Notes: generated by a model not told the origin, from the letters alone. Positions 30,179-38,908 are shown, counted from the stretch's first letter. The stretch: 45,513 bases of DNA from JAZQQB01 sp045628865 (GCA_045628865.1 JAZQQB010000008.1:1-45513), one strand, 5' to 3'. Program-made: numbers and translations.

Positions 30179-31561
30179 ATGGATTTTATGGATAAAATTA
30201 CGAAGTATGTGAAAGAATTTCATATGATAGAAGAAGGAGAGTCAGTGGTAGCAGGAGTATCTGGTGGTGCTGATTCTGTTTGCTTGCTGTATTTTTTAAA
30301 GGAATATCAAAGAAAAGTACCTTTTTTTTTGTATTGTGTGCATGTGGAGCATGGAATCCGTGACAATGCTAATGAAGATGCACAGTATGTGGAGGAATTG
30401 TGTAGAAGGTGGGAGATTCCTTTTTTTGTGTACCATAAAAATGTGCCTTCTATTGCAAAGGAACAGGGACTTTCAGAAGAGGAAGCTGGAAGGGTGGCTA
30501 GATATGAAGCATTTGAGGAAACCTTACAACGTCTTCAGAGTGACAAAGGAAAGATTGCTGTTGCACATCATAAAAATGATCTTGCGGAAACAGTTTTGTT
30601 TCATTTGTTTCGAGGGACAGGATTAAAGGGGATGTCTGGAATAGTACCTGTTAGAGGTAATGTAATCAGACCATTGCTTTGTGTTACAAGAGAAGAAATT
30701 GAGATCTATTTAAAGACTCGGAAGCTAAAGTTTCAAACTGACCAGACTAATTTGACGGATGATTATAGCAGGAACCGAATCAGACATCATGTTCTTCAAT
30801 ATGCCAATACATCCATCAATGAAAAGGCAACAGAGCATATTGCAGAGGCAGCAGGAATGATTGCTCTAGCAGATGAATATTTTTCCTTAAAGGCAGATGA
30901 GTATTATGCGTCAAATGTTCGGGAAGATGAGAACGGTATCTGTTTATCAATTCCAATACTTGTAAAGGAACATTTGTTGATTCAGAAGTATGTGATAAAA
31001 AGATGTATCGAAAAGATTGCAGGTAAAAGTAAAGATATTTCAGAAATACATGTGGATTCGGTTATTTCTCTTTTTGAAAAGATGGGAAGTAAGCAGTTAT
31101 CTTTGCCATACGAGGTGCTTGCTCAAAAGGAATATGATGTACTGCGAATCATCAAAGAGAATTCTACGGGTACCACAAAGAAAGAGTATATACAAACAAT
31201 AAGTCAAAGATGTATTCCGAATGAAAAAAATATGCAGATACCACAAAAAAAGTATACTAAGTGGTTTTCCTATGATAAAATAAAGGATAAGTGTAAATCT
31301 CAGGAACTGGAATTGACAATGAGAACAAGGCTGGCTGGTGACTATATTGTTATTGATGAGAATGGTCATACAAAAAAGCTGAAAGAATATATGATAGAAG
31401 AAAAAATTCCAAAGCAGCAACGTGATCAAATAAAGCTTTTGACAATTGGATCTGAGGTGCTTTGGATTATTGGGTATCGTATAAATGCCGCTTATAAAGT
31501 GACTGATTTTACAAAGGAAATATTAGAAGTACGGTTTAAGGAGGAAGGTAATCATGGCTGA
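30179..31561 (+). CDS. tilS: tRNA(Ile)-lysidine synthetase TilS
   Basis: A 460-residue ATP-dependent enzyme that converts C34 of the CAU tRNA-Ile to lysidine so that AUA is read as Ile. The PP-loop is VVAGVSGGADSVCLLYFL (about residues 22-39); further marks are HVEHGIRDNANEDA, AVAHHKNDLAETVLFHLFRGTGLKGM and RPLLCVTREEIEIYL; the C-terminal TilS domain ends with WIIGYRINAAYKVT. The ATG lies 7 bp after the spoIIE stop with no clear ribosome binding site, so translation may be coupled to spoIIE. Its end overlaps hpt by 8 bp. Confidence 0.95.
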   Translation: MDFMDKITKYVKEFHMIEEGESVVAGVSGGADSVCLLYFLKEYQRKVPFFLYCVHVEHGIRDNANEDAQYVEELCRRWEIPFFVYHKNVPSIAKEQGLSEEEAGRVARYEAFEETLQRLQSDKGKIAVAHHKNDLAETVLFHLFRGTGLKGMSGIVPVRGNVIRPLLCVTREEIEIYLKTRKLKFQTDQTNLTDDYSRNRIRHHVLQYANTSINEKATEHIAEAAGMIALADEYFSLKADEYYASNVREDENGICLSIPILVKEHLLIQKYVIKRCIEKIAGKSKDISEIHVDSVISLFEKMGSKQLSLPYEVLAQKEYDVLRIIKENSTGTTKKEYIQTISQRCIPNEKNMQIPQKKYTKWFSYDKIKDKCKSQELELTMRTRLAGDYIVIDENGHTKKLKEYMIEEKIPKQQRDQIKLLTIGSEVLWIIGYRINAAYKVTDFTKEILEVRFKEEGNHG

Positions 31562-32078
31562 GAAGATCAGAGTGATGTTATCTGAAGAAGAAATTGATGC
31601 AAAGGTTCGTGAGATTGCAGCACGAATCAATAAAGAGTATGCAGGAGAAGCAGTTCATTTAATCTGTATCTTAAAGGGCGCTAGTATGTTCATGTGCGAA
31701 CTTTCAAAACGTTTGGATGTAGAATGTACGATGGATTTTATGCAGGTATCGAGCTATGGCGGAGATACTAAATCAAGCGGAGTTGTTAAGATCGTGAAGG
31801 ATTTAGATGAGCCAATTGCAGAAAAAAATGTTATCGTTATTGAAGACATTGTTGATTCAGGTCGTACCCTGAGTTATTTGTTAAAACTTTTACAGGCAAG
31901 AAATCCTAAGTCAATCAAGTTGTGTACATTATTGGATAAACCAGACAGAAGAGTAACAGATGTGAAGGTTGATTATACTGGATTTGAGATTCCAGATGAG
32001 TTTGTTGTAGGGTATGGTCTTGACTATGATCAAAAGTATAGAAATTTACCATATATTGGTATCGTAGAATTAGATTAG
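31554..32078 (+). CDS. hpt: Hypoxanthine phosphoribosyltransferase
   Basis: A 174-residue purine salvage enzyme making IMP or GMP from hypoxanthine or guanine and PRPP. The PRPP-binding motif is VIVIEDIVDSGRTLSYLL; LICILKGASMFMCEL and MQVSSYGGDTKSSG (flexible loop) precede it, and PDEFVVGYGLDYDQKYRNLPYIG closes the active site. Start ATG 31554 overlaps tilS and has AAGGAGG upstream, within tilS. The tilS-hpt-ftsH order is conserved across Firmicutes. Confidence 0.97.
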   Translation: MAEKIRVMLSEEEIDAKVREIAARINKEYAGEAVHLICILKGASMFMCELSKRLDVECTMDFMQVSSYGGDTKSSGVVKIVKDLDEPIAEKNVIVIEDIVDSGRTLSYLLKLLQARNPKSIKLCTLLDKPDRRVTDVKVDYTGFEIPDEFVVGYGLDYDQKYRNLPYIGIVELD

Positions 32079-32130
32079 TTTATTGATGAATAAGCCATAA
32101 ATCTGAGTATTCAGTAGGCAGGAGGGTAAC

Positions 32131-33930
32131 TTGAAGAAAAAAGGGAACATGTCCTATTTTGTGATAATTCTTTTGTTGATGCTGGCATTTATATGGGGCA
32201 GTAGCCTGTCAGCTAATAATGCGAATTATTCCAAAGAACAATTACAAAAAGATATTGAGAGCGGAGTGGTTGATAAGATTATCATCAAACCTAATCAGGA
32301 AACACCAACCGGTACAGTTGAGGTTATATATGATAATGAAAAAACAGTTTCTTTTTCCGTACTTGATACAACAGAAATTGAGCAGATTGCAGAAGAACAG
32401 AATATTAGGGTGAGTGTTACAAAGGTTCAAAAGGATAGCTGGTTTGTAGCTTATGTATTGCCATCCTTGATTGTAGTTGTAGCGATGATCTTTTTGTTCA
32501 TGATCATGAATGCTGGTCAATCAGGCGGCAGTGGCGGAAAGATGATGAATTTTGGTAAGAGTCGTGCGAAGCTTACAACTGGTGGACAGACAACATTAAA
32601 GGATGTTGCTGGTTTGAAAGAAGAAAAAGAGGATTTAGAGGAAATTGTAGATTTCCTAAAGGATCCAATAAAATATACCCAGGTTGGAGCTAGAATTCCA
32701 AAAGGTGTTTTATTAGAGGGTAGACCAGGTACTGGTAAAACCTTATTGGCAAAAGCAATTGCAGGTGAGGCTAATGTGCCATTTTTCTCTATTTCAGGTT
32801 CTGATTTTGTAGAGATGTTTGTTGGTGTAGGTGCTTCCAGAGTGAGAGATTTATTTGGTGAAGCAAAAAAGAATGCTCCATGTATTGTATTTATTGATGA
32901 AATTGATGCTGTAGCAAGAAGACGAGGAACTGGTATGGGTGGTGGCCACGATGAACGTGAGCAAACCTTGAACCAGCTGTTGGTTGAAATGGACGGTTTT
33001 GGAGTGAATACCGGTATAATTGTTATGGCGGCTACAAACCGAGTTGATATTTTGGATCCAGCGATTCTTCGTCCTGGACGTTTTGACAGAAAAATCACAG
33101 TATCTCCTCCTGATGTGGCAGGCAGAGAGGAAATCTTAGAGGTTCATGCTAAGAATAAGCCTTTGGGAGATGATGTAGATCTTACAATGGTTGCACAGAC
33201 AACGGCAGGATTTACAGGAGCAGATTTAGAGAATCTGTTAAATGAATCAGCTATTCAAGCTGCAAAAGATGGACGTAAGTTCATTAAGCAGGAAGACATC
33301 AATAAATCCTTTATTAAGGTTGGATTGGGTGCTGAGAAGCGTAGTAGAATTGTAAGTGAGAAAGATCGAAAAATCACTGCTTATCATGAGGCAGGACACG
33401 CAATTTTGTTCCATTTGTTACCTGATGTTGGACCGGTTCATACAGTATCTATCATTCCTACAGGTGTTGGTGCTGCTGGTTATACAATGCCATTGCCAGA
33501 GAAGGATGAGATGTTTAATACAAAAGGAAAAATGCTTCAGGATATCATGGTATCCTTAGGCGGTCGAATTGCAGAGGAACTGATTTTTGATGATATTACA
33601 ACAGGAGCTTCTTCTGATATTAAGAAGGCAACTAAGGAAGCTCGAATGATGGTAACGAAATTCGGATTTTCGGAAAATGTCGGAGTGATCTGTTATGACG
33701 ATGAAGATGATGAGGTATTTATTGGTAGAGATCTTGCACATGCAAAGAGTCGTTCCGAAGAGGTATCTGGTCAGATTGACAAAGAAGTAAAATTGATCAT
33801 TGATGATTGTTATGCCAAAGCAAAAAGTATTATTTCCGAGAATATAAGCGTACTTCACAGTTGTGCAGAAATTCTTTTGGAGAAAGAAAAAATTGGAAGA
33901 GAAGAATTTGAGGCTTTGTTTGAAGCTTAG
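32131..33930 (+). CDS. ftsH: ATP-dependent zinc metalloprotease FtsH
   Basis: A 599-residue membrane-anchored AAA+ protease that degrades regulatory and misfolded membrane proteins. Two membrane helices (about residues 8-24 and 106-126) flank an extracytoplasmic domain. Walker A is EGRPGTGKTLLAKA (197-204 core; Arg where Pro is usual), Walker B CIVFIDEIDAVARRRG, the second region of homology AATNRVDILDPAILRPGRFD, and the zinc site HEAGH near residue 415. TTG 32131 is the likely start since AGGAGGG precedes it; ATG 32149 is an alternative. Ends with a terminator. Confidence 0.97.
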   Translation: MKKKGNMSYFVIILLLMLAFIWGSSLSANNANYSKEQLQKDIESGVVDKIIIKPNQETPTGTVEVIYDNEKTVSFSVLDTTEIEQIAEEQNIRVSVTKVQKDSWFVAYVLPSLIVVVAMIFLFMIMNAGQSGGSGGKMMNFGKSRAKLTTGGQTTLKDVAGLKEEKEDLEEIVDFLKDPIKYTQVGARIPKGVLLEGRPGTGKTLLAKAIAGEANVPFFSISGSDFVEMFVGVGASRVRDLFGEAKKNAPCIVFIDEIDAVARRRGTGMGGGHDEREQTLNQLLVEMDGFGVNTGIIVMAATNRVDILDPAILRPGRFDRKITVSPPDVAGREEILEVHAKNKPLGDDVDLTMVAQTTAGFTGADLENLLNESAIQAAKDGRKFIKQEDINKSFIKVGLGAEKRSRIVSEKDRKITAYHEAGHAILFHLLPDVGPVHTVSIIPTGVGAAGYTMPLPEKDEMFNTKGKMLQDIMVSLGGRIAEELIFDDITTGASSDIKKATKEARMMVTKFGFSENVGVICYDDEDDEVFIGRDLAHAKSRSEEVSGQIDKEVKLIIDDCYAKAKSIISENISVLHSCAEILLEKEKIGREEFEALFEA

Positions 33931-33936
33931 TAATTT

Positions 33937-33964
33937 AGGGGCTGTTTTTTACAGTCCCCTTTTT
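33937..33964 (+). terminator. ftsH terminator
   Basis: AGGGGCTG (33937-33944) pairs with CAGTCCCCT (33952-33960) with one bulged T, followed by a T5 run. Confidence 0.85.
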
Positions 33965-34058
33965 AGGTATGGCGGGCATGATGATATAAATAAGAATGTG
34001 ATAAAAAATAAGACTTAAGTACCGTAAACCAAAAAACACGAATAAAAAAACGACATTT

Positions 34059-34088
34059 TTCGACAGTACCATAGTACTAATTGTCGAA
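34059..34088. promoter_or_regulatory. Pair of facing Spo0A boxes
   Basis: TTCGACA (34059-34065, the box read on the minus strand) faces TTGTCGAA (34081-34088). Both match the Spo0A consensus TGTCGAA perfectly; their centres are about 22 bp apart, two helical turns. Confidence 0.6.
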
Positions 34089-34251
34089 TTTTGTTGTATG
34101 ATTTATCTACAAATAAATTTTATACAATACCAAAATTTGTGAAAACTGTAGATGGACGAAAAACCTTCTCTCATGTATTATACTTCTTGTAACCCCCCCA
34201 ATACATTATATAGTTTTTTGCTATACCCCATAAGAAAGAAATACCTTCTCT

Positions 34252-34286
34252 AAAAAGGCAGCGTGTGCGAACAAGCTGCTTTTTTA
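34252..34286 (+). terminator. Stand-alone terminator upstream of glycosidase
   Basis: AAAAAGGCAGC (34252-34262) pairs with GCTGCTTTTTT (34275-34285) with one G-T, 12-nt loop. No gene lies between it and the ftsH terminator. Confidence 0.75.
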
Positions 34287-34327
34287 CTGCCCATTTTTAC
34301 CAATTATCAGTTTTTAAATGTACGAAA

Positions 34328-34334
34328 TGTCGAA
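34328..34334 (+). promoter_or_regulatory. Third Spo0A box, before glycosidase promoter
   Basis: TGTCGAA, perfect, about 60 bp upstream of TATAAT at 34393-34398, which is the likely -10 of the glycosidase gene and lacks a good -35 (as activated promoters often do). Confidence 0.5.
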
Positions 34335-34439
34335 TAATCATAGAAGTTAGTATTTTTTTTAAAGATTGAATCAATTGAAAGAATGTGGAGAGTATAATAA
34401 AATATAAGATAATCAGAATATGATTTTAAGGGGAGGGAG

Positions 34440-36551
34440 ATGCTTGTGGATATTAAAGATATCAATAAAACTCTCTTAGATCAAAAATATATGAACGCTA
34501 TGAGACCTGTTCTTAGAAAAGGGTATCTGTTCTCTGATATGACTGAAGATTATGTATCACCAATGGAACCTAAGTGCTTTAGTATGGTTACAATTCGTTT
34601 CCGTGCGGCCAAGAACAATGTGGATAGCGTTTTTTTAGTACATGAAAATCAAAAGCTTTATATGAGGAAAGAGCGTTCTGATGATTTTTTTGATTATTAT
34701 AAATATGAAATGCAGTTGGATTCATCGCCAGTAAGGTATTATTTTACAGTATTTAATGGAAAGGTTTCTTGCAATTATGATCAGCGAGGAGCTGGCTTTG
34801 AACCTGATCCACAGTATGAATTTGTTTTGGTTCCAGGTTTTTCTACACCAGAGTGGGCAAAGGGGGCAGTGTTTTATCAAATCTATGTGGATCGTTTTTG
34901 CAATGGCGATCTGTCCAATGATGTATTAACAAATGAGTATTGTTATATTGGAAATCCAGTAACAAAGATTGCTAATTGGGAACAGTATCCATCTAATATG
35001 GATGTTGCCAATTTCTATGGAGGAGATCTACAGGGTGTTTTGGATAAATTAGATTATCTTAAAGATCTTGGGGTGGAAGTTATTTATTTTAACCCATTGT
35101 TTGTTTCTCCATCCAACCATAAGTATGATATTCAGGATTATGATTATATAGACCCACATTTTGGGAAGATTGTTCATGATGAGGGAGAGGTATTGCATGA
35201 GGGTGATTGCGATAATACCCACGCTACCCGTTATATAGACCGTGTAACCAATCGTGTGAATTTAGAGGCATCCAATGAGTTTTTTGCGTATGTTGTGGAA
35301 GAAATCCATAAGCGTGGTATGAAAGTTATTTTGGATGGTGTATTTAATCATTGTGGTTCTTACAATAAGTGGTTAGATCGTGAGAGAATCTATGAGCATG
35401 CTCAGGGCTATGATCCAGGAGCCTATATTAGTGAGCATAGTCCTTATCATGACTATTTCAAATTCTATGAACCATGGTCAGATAAATGGCCATACAATGG
35501 AAGTTATGATGGCTGGTGGGGGCATGATACATTGCCTAAGCTAAATTATGAGGCATCTCGCCAATTATATGATTATATTATGTATATTGGTCGTAAATGG
35601 GTATCTCCACCATATAATGTAGATGGATGGAGACTTGATGTGGCAGCGGATTTAGGTCACAGCCCAGAATTTAATCATCAGTTTTGGAGAGAATTTAGAA
35701 AAAATGTAAAACAGGCAAATCCAAATGCAATCATCCTTGCAGAACATTATGGTTCACCAAAAGATTGGTTACAGGGTGATCAATGGGATACTGTTATGAA
35801 TTATGATGCATTTATGGAGCCAGTAACCTGGTTTTTGACTGGAATGCAAAAACATAGTGATGATTATAGAGAAGATCAGTATGGAAATGCTGAAAATTTT
35901 TTTGGCGCTATGACCTATAATGGAAGTTGTTTTACACAGCCATCTTTATTGGTGGCTATGAATGAATTATCAAATCATGATCATTCTCGTTTTTTGACAA
36001 GAACCAATAAAAAAGTAGGTCGTTCCAATAATTTAGGACCAGAGGCTGCCAATGAGGGCGTAGATCCGTCGGTCATGCGTCTAGCTGTCTTGATGCAGAT
36101 GACGTGGCCAGGTGCTCCTACTATTTATTATGGAGATGAGGCAGGTGTTTGTGGATTTACTGATCCGGATAATCGAAGAACTTACCCTTGGGGTAGGGAA
36201 GACCAGGATATGATCAATTTCCATCGTGATATGATTGCGATCCACAAAAGGTGTCAGGAACTTAAAACAGGTTCCTGGATTAGGGTTTTATCGGATTATA
36301 ATGTAATTGCATATGGACGTTTTAATAAGAAAGAAAAATCCTTAATCATCATCAATAACAATGATGATCCAGTAGAAAAGAGTATCAATGCATGGAAGAT
36401 TGGAATTCCAAAAGAATGTATTATGACCTGTTTGATGAAGACGTCGAAAACCGGGTATAGCATGAAGGCTTCTGAGGAGGTTGTTTTTTCAGGAACACTG
36501 TCCATTAGATTAGAAGGAAAGAGTGCTGTGGTACTTAGATATGTAGAATAA
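34440..36551 (+). CDS. GH13 alpha-glycosidase (neopullulanase/cyclomaltodextrinase-like)
   Basis: A 703-residue starch- or glycogen-degrading enzyme. The N-terminal ~130 residues are a CBM34-like beta domain; the GH13 barrel begins at WAKGAVFYQIYVDRFCNGD. The conserved regions follow: ILDGVFNHCG, GWRLDVAADLG (nucleophile Asp near residue 398), AEHYG (acid/base Glu near 434) and ELSNHDHSR (Asp near 510). The long NFYGGDLQGV loop is typical of neopullulanases and maltogenic amylases. No signal peptide, so it acts in the cytoplasm, probably on imported maltodextrins or on storage glycogen. Spo0A boxes lie upstream. ATG 34440 follows AAGGGGAG; GTG 34446 is an alternative. Confidence 0.92.
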   Translation: MLVDIKDINKTLLDQKYMNAMRPVLRKGYLFSDMTEDYVSPMEPKCFSMVTIRFRAAKNNVDSVFLVHENQKLYMRKERSDDFFDYYKYEMQLDSSPVRYYFTVFNGKVSCNYDQRGAGFEPDPQYEFVLVPGFSTPEWAKGAVFYQIYVDRFCNGDLSNDVLTNEYCYIGNPVTKIANWEQYPSNMDVANFYGGDLQGVLDKLDYLKDLGVEVIYFNPLFVSPSNHKYDIQDYDYIDPHFGKIVHDEGEVLHEGDCDNTHATRYIDRVTNRVNLEASNEFFAYVVEEIHKRGMKVILDGVFNHCGSYNKWLDRERIYEHAQGYDPGAYISEHSPYHDYFKFYEPWSDKWPYNGSYDGWWGHDTLPKLNYEASRQLYDYIMYIGRKWVSPPYNVDGWRLDVAADLGHSPEFNHQFWREFRKNVKQANPNAIILAEHYGSPKDWLQGDQWDTVMNYDAFMEPVTWFLTGMQKHSDDYREDQYGNAENFFGAMTYNGSCFTQPSLLVAMNELSNHDHSRFLTRTNKKVGRSNNLGPEAANEGVDPSVMRLAVLMQMTWPGAPTIYYGDEAGVCGFTDPDNRRTYPWGREDQDMINFHRDMIAIHKRCQELKTGSWIRVLSDYNVIAYGRFNKKEKSLIIINNNDDPVEKSINAWKIGIPKECIMTCLMKTSKTGYSMKASEEVVFSGTLSIRLEGKSAVVLRYVE

Positions 36552-36570
36552 TAGCCCTGCAAAATATATC

Positions 36571-36707
36571 ATTATTTAGAGCCATGCGTATTTTTCTTTG
36601 AAAAATACTTATGTGGCGAACTCGCCACATGATTCTGAATACAAATAAGCGCTTTTAAGCAAGCTTAATCACTTATTTGTATTCAAAATCGCATGGCTCT
36701 AAATAAT
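36571..36707. repeat. Cloverleaf-like perfect inverted-repeat element
   Basis: Outer arms ATTATTTAGAGCCATGCG (36571-36588) and its exact complement (36690-36707) enclose three further perfect hairpins: an 8-bp stem with TTT loop at 36589-36607, starting right at the outer stem; an 8-bp GC-rich stem ATGTGGCG/CGCCACAT at 36611-36630; and a 13-bp stem GAATACAAATAAG/CTTATTTGTATTC at 36637-36684, tipped by TTAAG-CAAG-CTTAA. No coding frame. It lies 19 bp after the glycosidase stop and before the tRNA promoter. The terminal repeats suggest a non-autonomous mobile element; the fold could also act as RNA. Confidence 0.85.
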
Positions 36708-36730
36708 TTACAAAATACAAAAAATCACTA

Positions 36731-36759
36731 TTGCAATTTCCGAATACTTATGCTATAGT
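36731..36759 (+). promoter_or_regulatory. Promoter of tRNA pair
   Basis: TTGCAA (36731-36736), 17-bp spacer, TATAGT (36754-36759), about 35 bp before tRNA-Tyr. Confidence 0.6.
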
Positions 36760-36794
36760 ATCTTCTTGTCAGGGTTGAGTGATCAATCTGAAAT

Positions 36795-36875
36795 GGGCAG
36801 ATTCCCGAGTGGCCAAAGGGGACAGACTGTAAATCTGCTGCAATTGCTTCGGTGGTTCGAATCCACCTCTGCCCA
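36795..36875 (+). tRNA. tRNA-Tyr (GTA)
   Basis: 81 nt, acceptor stem GGGCAGA/TCTGCCC with discriminator A, TTCCCGAGTGGCC D-arm, anticodon stem-loop CAGACTGTAAATCTG with GTA, a long class II variable arm, and GGTTCGAATCC T-arm. The 3' CCA is not encoded. Confidence 0.96.
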
Positions 36876-36899
36876 TTGATTTATGACAATTTTATATTC

Positions 36900-36983
36900 G
36901 CTCGTGTGGCGGAACTGGCAGACGCGCAGGACTTAAAATCCTGTTGTAGTGATACAGTACCGGTTCGATTCCGGTCACGAGCA
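36900..36983 (+). tRNA. tRNA-Leu (TAA)
   Basis: 84 nt, acceptor GCTCGTG/CACGAGC with discriminator A, GGCGGAACTGGCAGACGC D-arm, anticodon loop CTTAAAA with TAA, long variable arm, and GGTTCGATTCC T-arm. CCA is not encoded. 24 bp after tRNA-Tyr, one transcript. Confidence 0.96.
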
Positions 36984-36988
36984 TGTAG

Positions 36989-37020
36989 GACCTTTGAGAG
37001 TGACTCAAGGGTCTTTTTTT
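36989..37020 (+). terminator. Terminator of tRNA operon
   Basis: GACCTTTGAG (36989-36998) pairs with CTCAAGGGTC (37004-37013) with one G-T, followed by T7. Confidence 0.93.
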
Positions 37021-37059
37021 GTGCATTTATTGGTTAAAAGTAAATTGTCAGATAACTTA

Positions 37060-37088
37060 TTGAAAAAATAATAATAGTATGATAAAAT
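37060..37088 (+). promoter_or_regulatory. sigma-A promoter of histidine kinase gene
   Basis: TTGAAA (37060-37065), 17-bp spacer, TAAAAT (37083-37088), about 40 bp before the start. Confidence 0.5.
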
Positions 37089-37129
37089 AAAAAGACGAAT
37101 AGAATGTCTTTGAGTAAGTAGGTGAGGTT

Positions 37130-38908
37130 ATGAATTTAAAGGAAATAAGAGAGAAGAGATATTCTCCAGAAAATCTTAATAAAACGAGCTTTTATGTTTG
37201 TGTTTTGGGAATCATTGCTACAGCTTTGCTTGGAACACTTACAACAGCTTTGGGGAATCATTCTAAGTGGATAGAAATTGGATGTACGATCATGGCTTTA
37301 TTTTATGGAGCATTACTCGGAATTGTACTATATACAGGTCAGTATCAGATTGGAAAGTTGATTTTGTGCGTGACAGTTAGTGAAGTTTGCATTCCGGTAT
37401 TTTTCTTTTTGAATGGCGGAATTTATGGCGCATGTACATGCTTTATGGTTATGGCGCTTGTATTTCCATCAATTCTGTTGGAAAAGAAACAATTTGGAAT
37501 TGTTTTTGGCTTAAGTTTACTCACAACCTTAGGTTTATTCGGGTACGCTTATATGCATCCAAACATCAGCCAGCTTGACAATCCAATTGGAAACAGTATA
37601 GCGGTATGTGCAGCGGTTATTGGTGTTTCTGTGATTGTAGGAATTGTTATTCGTTGTCAGTTAAAGGTATACACAGTACAGAGAGATCAGATGGCAGAGT
37701 TTGTGCAGACAGAGCATAAGGCAAGAGAGGAAGCCGAGGCTGCAAATATTGCAAAAAATGAGTTTTTATCAAATATGTCTCATGAAATTCGCACACCTAT
37801 GAATGCCATTGTGGGTATTGCAAACTTACTTAGAGATGAAACTTTGTCACAGACCGGAAGAGAATATTTGGAAACATTGAATGCTTCCAGTGCAAGTTTA
37901 TTACAGATTATTGATGATCTCTTGGATTATTCCAAAATGAGTGCTGGACAGCTTGAACTGAATCAAAAGGAATATGATGTTGCAGATATGTGTCGTGAAA
38001 TCTATCAGATGTATGAGTTTAAGACCAAAGATCGTCCGGAGATTGCATTGAAAAAAGATTTTGGAAATAACATTCCAAGTATGTTAATGGGAGATGAATC
38101 AAGAATTCGTCAGATCATTATGAATTTAATGAGCAATGCTGTAAAATTCACCGATCAAGGTGTAGTGACATTTAAGGTGGAGTGGCTTAAAAAGACTCCA
38201 GAGGCAGGAAGTCTTCGAATTGAAGTGAAAGATACTGGTCGGGGTATTCGTGAAGATGAAAGAAAAATGATCTTTAATGCATTTGAGCAGGTAGATGGAA
38301 AAGTGAATCGATCCAAAGGAGGTAGTGGATTGGGACTATCTGTATGTCGAATGCTTTTGGATATGATGGGTGGAACCATCAGTGTAGAAAGTACCTTTGG
38401 AGAGGGATCTACATTTGTGGTAATTATTCCACAGCAGGTAACAAACGCATCAATTGCTGTGTTTGAAGAAGAAAAGCCAACACCTGCAAAGGCAAGCAAC
38501 ATCATCAGCTTCCAGGCGCCAAGAGCAAAGGTGCTTGTAGTGGATGATAACAAGGTAAACTTAAAGGTTGCTTCGTCTTTATTAAAACGATACAATATGC
38601 AGTCAACTGTTGCAGAGAGTGGGCAGCAGGCAATTAAGCTTTTAGCTAGCAACTCCGATTTTGATATTATTTTAATGGATTATATGATGCCGGAGATGGA
38701 TGGTATAGAAGCAACAAGAGAAATTAAGAAAAATGGAATCAATATTCCAGTTATTGCATTGACAGCCAATACTATTGATGGAGCAAAAGAGATGTATTTG
38801 AATGCAGGAATGGTAGGATATTTACCAAAGCCAATTGATATTCACGAATTGGATGAAATTCTTTCGAAATGGATTCCTCAGGATAAGCAGAATAAAGCAT
38901 CTTCATAA
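37130..38908 (+). CDS. Hybrid sensor histidine kinase/response regulator
   Basis: A 592-residue membrane sensor. About six hydrophobic helices occupy residues 20-178 with only short loops, so the signal is probably sensed in or near the membrane. A short coiled coil leads to the HisKA domain with phospho-acceptor His218 in NMSHEIRTPMNA. The ATPase domain has NLMSNAVKF, DTGRGI and GGSGLGLSVC. A C-terminal receiver (about 465-585) has acidic VDDN, phospho-acceptor Asp517 in LMDYMMPEMDG, and Lys in YLPKPI. No HPt domain is present and no partner regulator is adjacent, so its phosphorelay target is unknown. In sporulating clostridia orphan kinases can feed Spo0A. ATG 37130 follows AGGTGAGG. Confidence 0.92.
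   Translation: MNLKEIREKRYSPENLNKTSFYVCVLGIIATALLGTLTTALGNHSKWIEIGCTIMALFYGALLGIVLYTGQYQIGKLILCVTVSEVCIPVFFFLNGGIYGACTCFMVMALVFPSILLEKKQFGIVFGLSLLTTLGLFGYAYMHPNISQLDNPIGNSIAVCAAVIGVSVIVGIVIRCQLKVYTVQRDQMAEFVQTEHKAREEAEAANIAKNEFLSNMSHEIRTPMNAIVGIANLLRDETLSQTGREYLETLNASSASLLQIIDDLLDYSKMSAGQLELNQKEYDVADMCREIYQMYEFKTKDRPEIALKKDFGNNIPSMLMGDESRIRQIIMNLMSNAVKFTDQGVVTFKVEWLKKTPEAGSLRIEVKDTGRGIREDERKMIFNAFEQVDGKVNRSKGGSGLGLSVCRMLLDMMGGTISVESTFGEGSTFVVIIPQQVTNASIAVFEEEKPTPAKASNIISFQAPRAKVLVVDDNKVNLKVASSLLKRYNMQSTVAESGQQAIKLLASNSDFDIILMDYMMPEMDGIEATREIKKNGINIPVIALTANTIDGAKEMYLNAGMVGYLPKPIDIHELDEILSKWIPQDKQNKASS

Larger units (their letters stand above)
33965..34286 (+). ncRNA. Possible non-coding transcript with own terminator
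   Basis: The 509 bp between ftsH and the glycosidase hold no credible gene. A second hairpin with T-run at 34252-34286 (GCAGC/GCTGC extended by A-T pairs, loop of 12 nt) ends something that is not ftsH, which already has a terminator. Within the segment are two facing Spo0A boxes, a TATGAT at 34097-34102, a direct repeat CCTTCTCT (about 34163 and 34244) and a small hairpin TATAG...CTATA near 34210. A small RNA or a leader of the glycosidase mRNA would both fit. No known RNA family was recognised. Confidence 0.3.

Noticed and set aside
32517..33098. 193-codon minus-strand frame inside ftsH
   Set aside because: It mirrors the ATPase domain of ftsH and has low-complexity composition typical of antisense shadows.
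34252..34440. Riboswitch upstream of the glycosidase
   Set aside because: No known aptamer motif was recognised, and the terminator lies 150 bp before the start codon; a Spo0A-related regulatory region or small RNA fits better.
36571..36707. CRISPR array or tRNA-like gene
   Set aside because: There are no regularly spaced direct repeats, and the arms do not fit tRNA stem lengths or conserved D- and T-loop bases; it is an inverted-repeat element.
38155..38652. 165-codon minus-strand frame inside the histidine kinase gene
   Set aside because: Fully antisense to the ATPase and receiver domains; no start signal or promoter.
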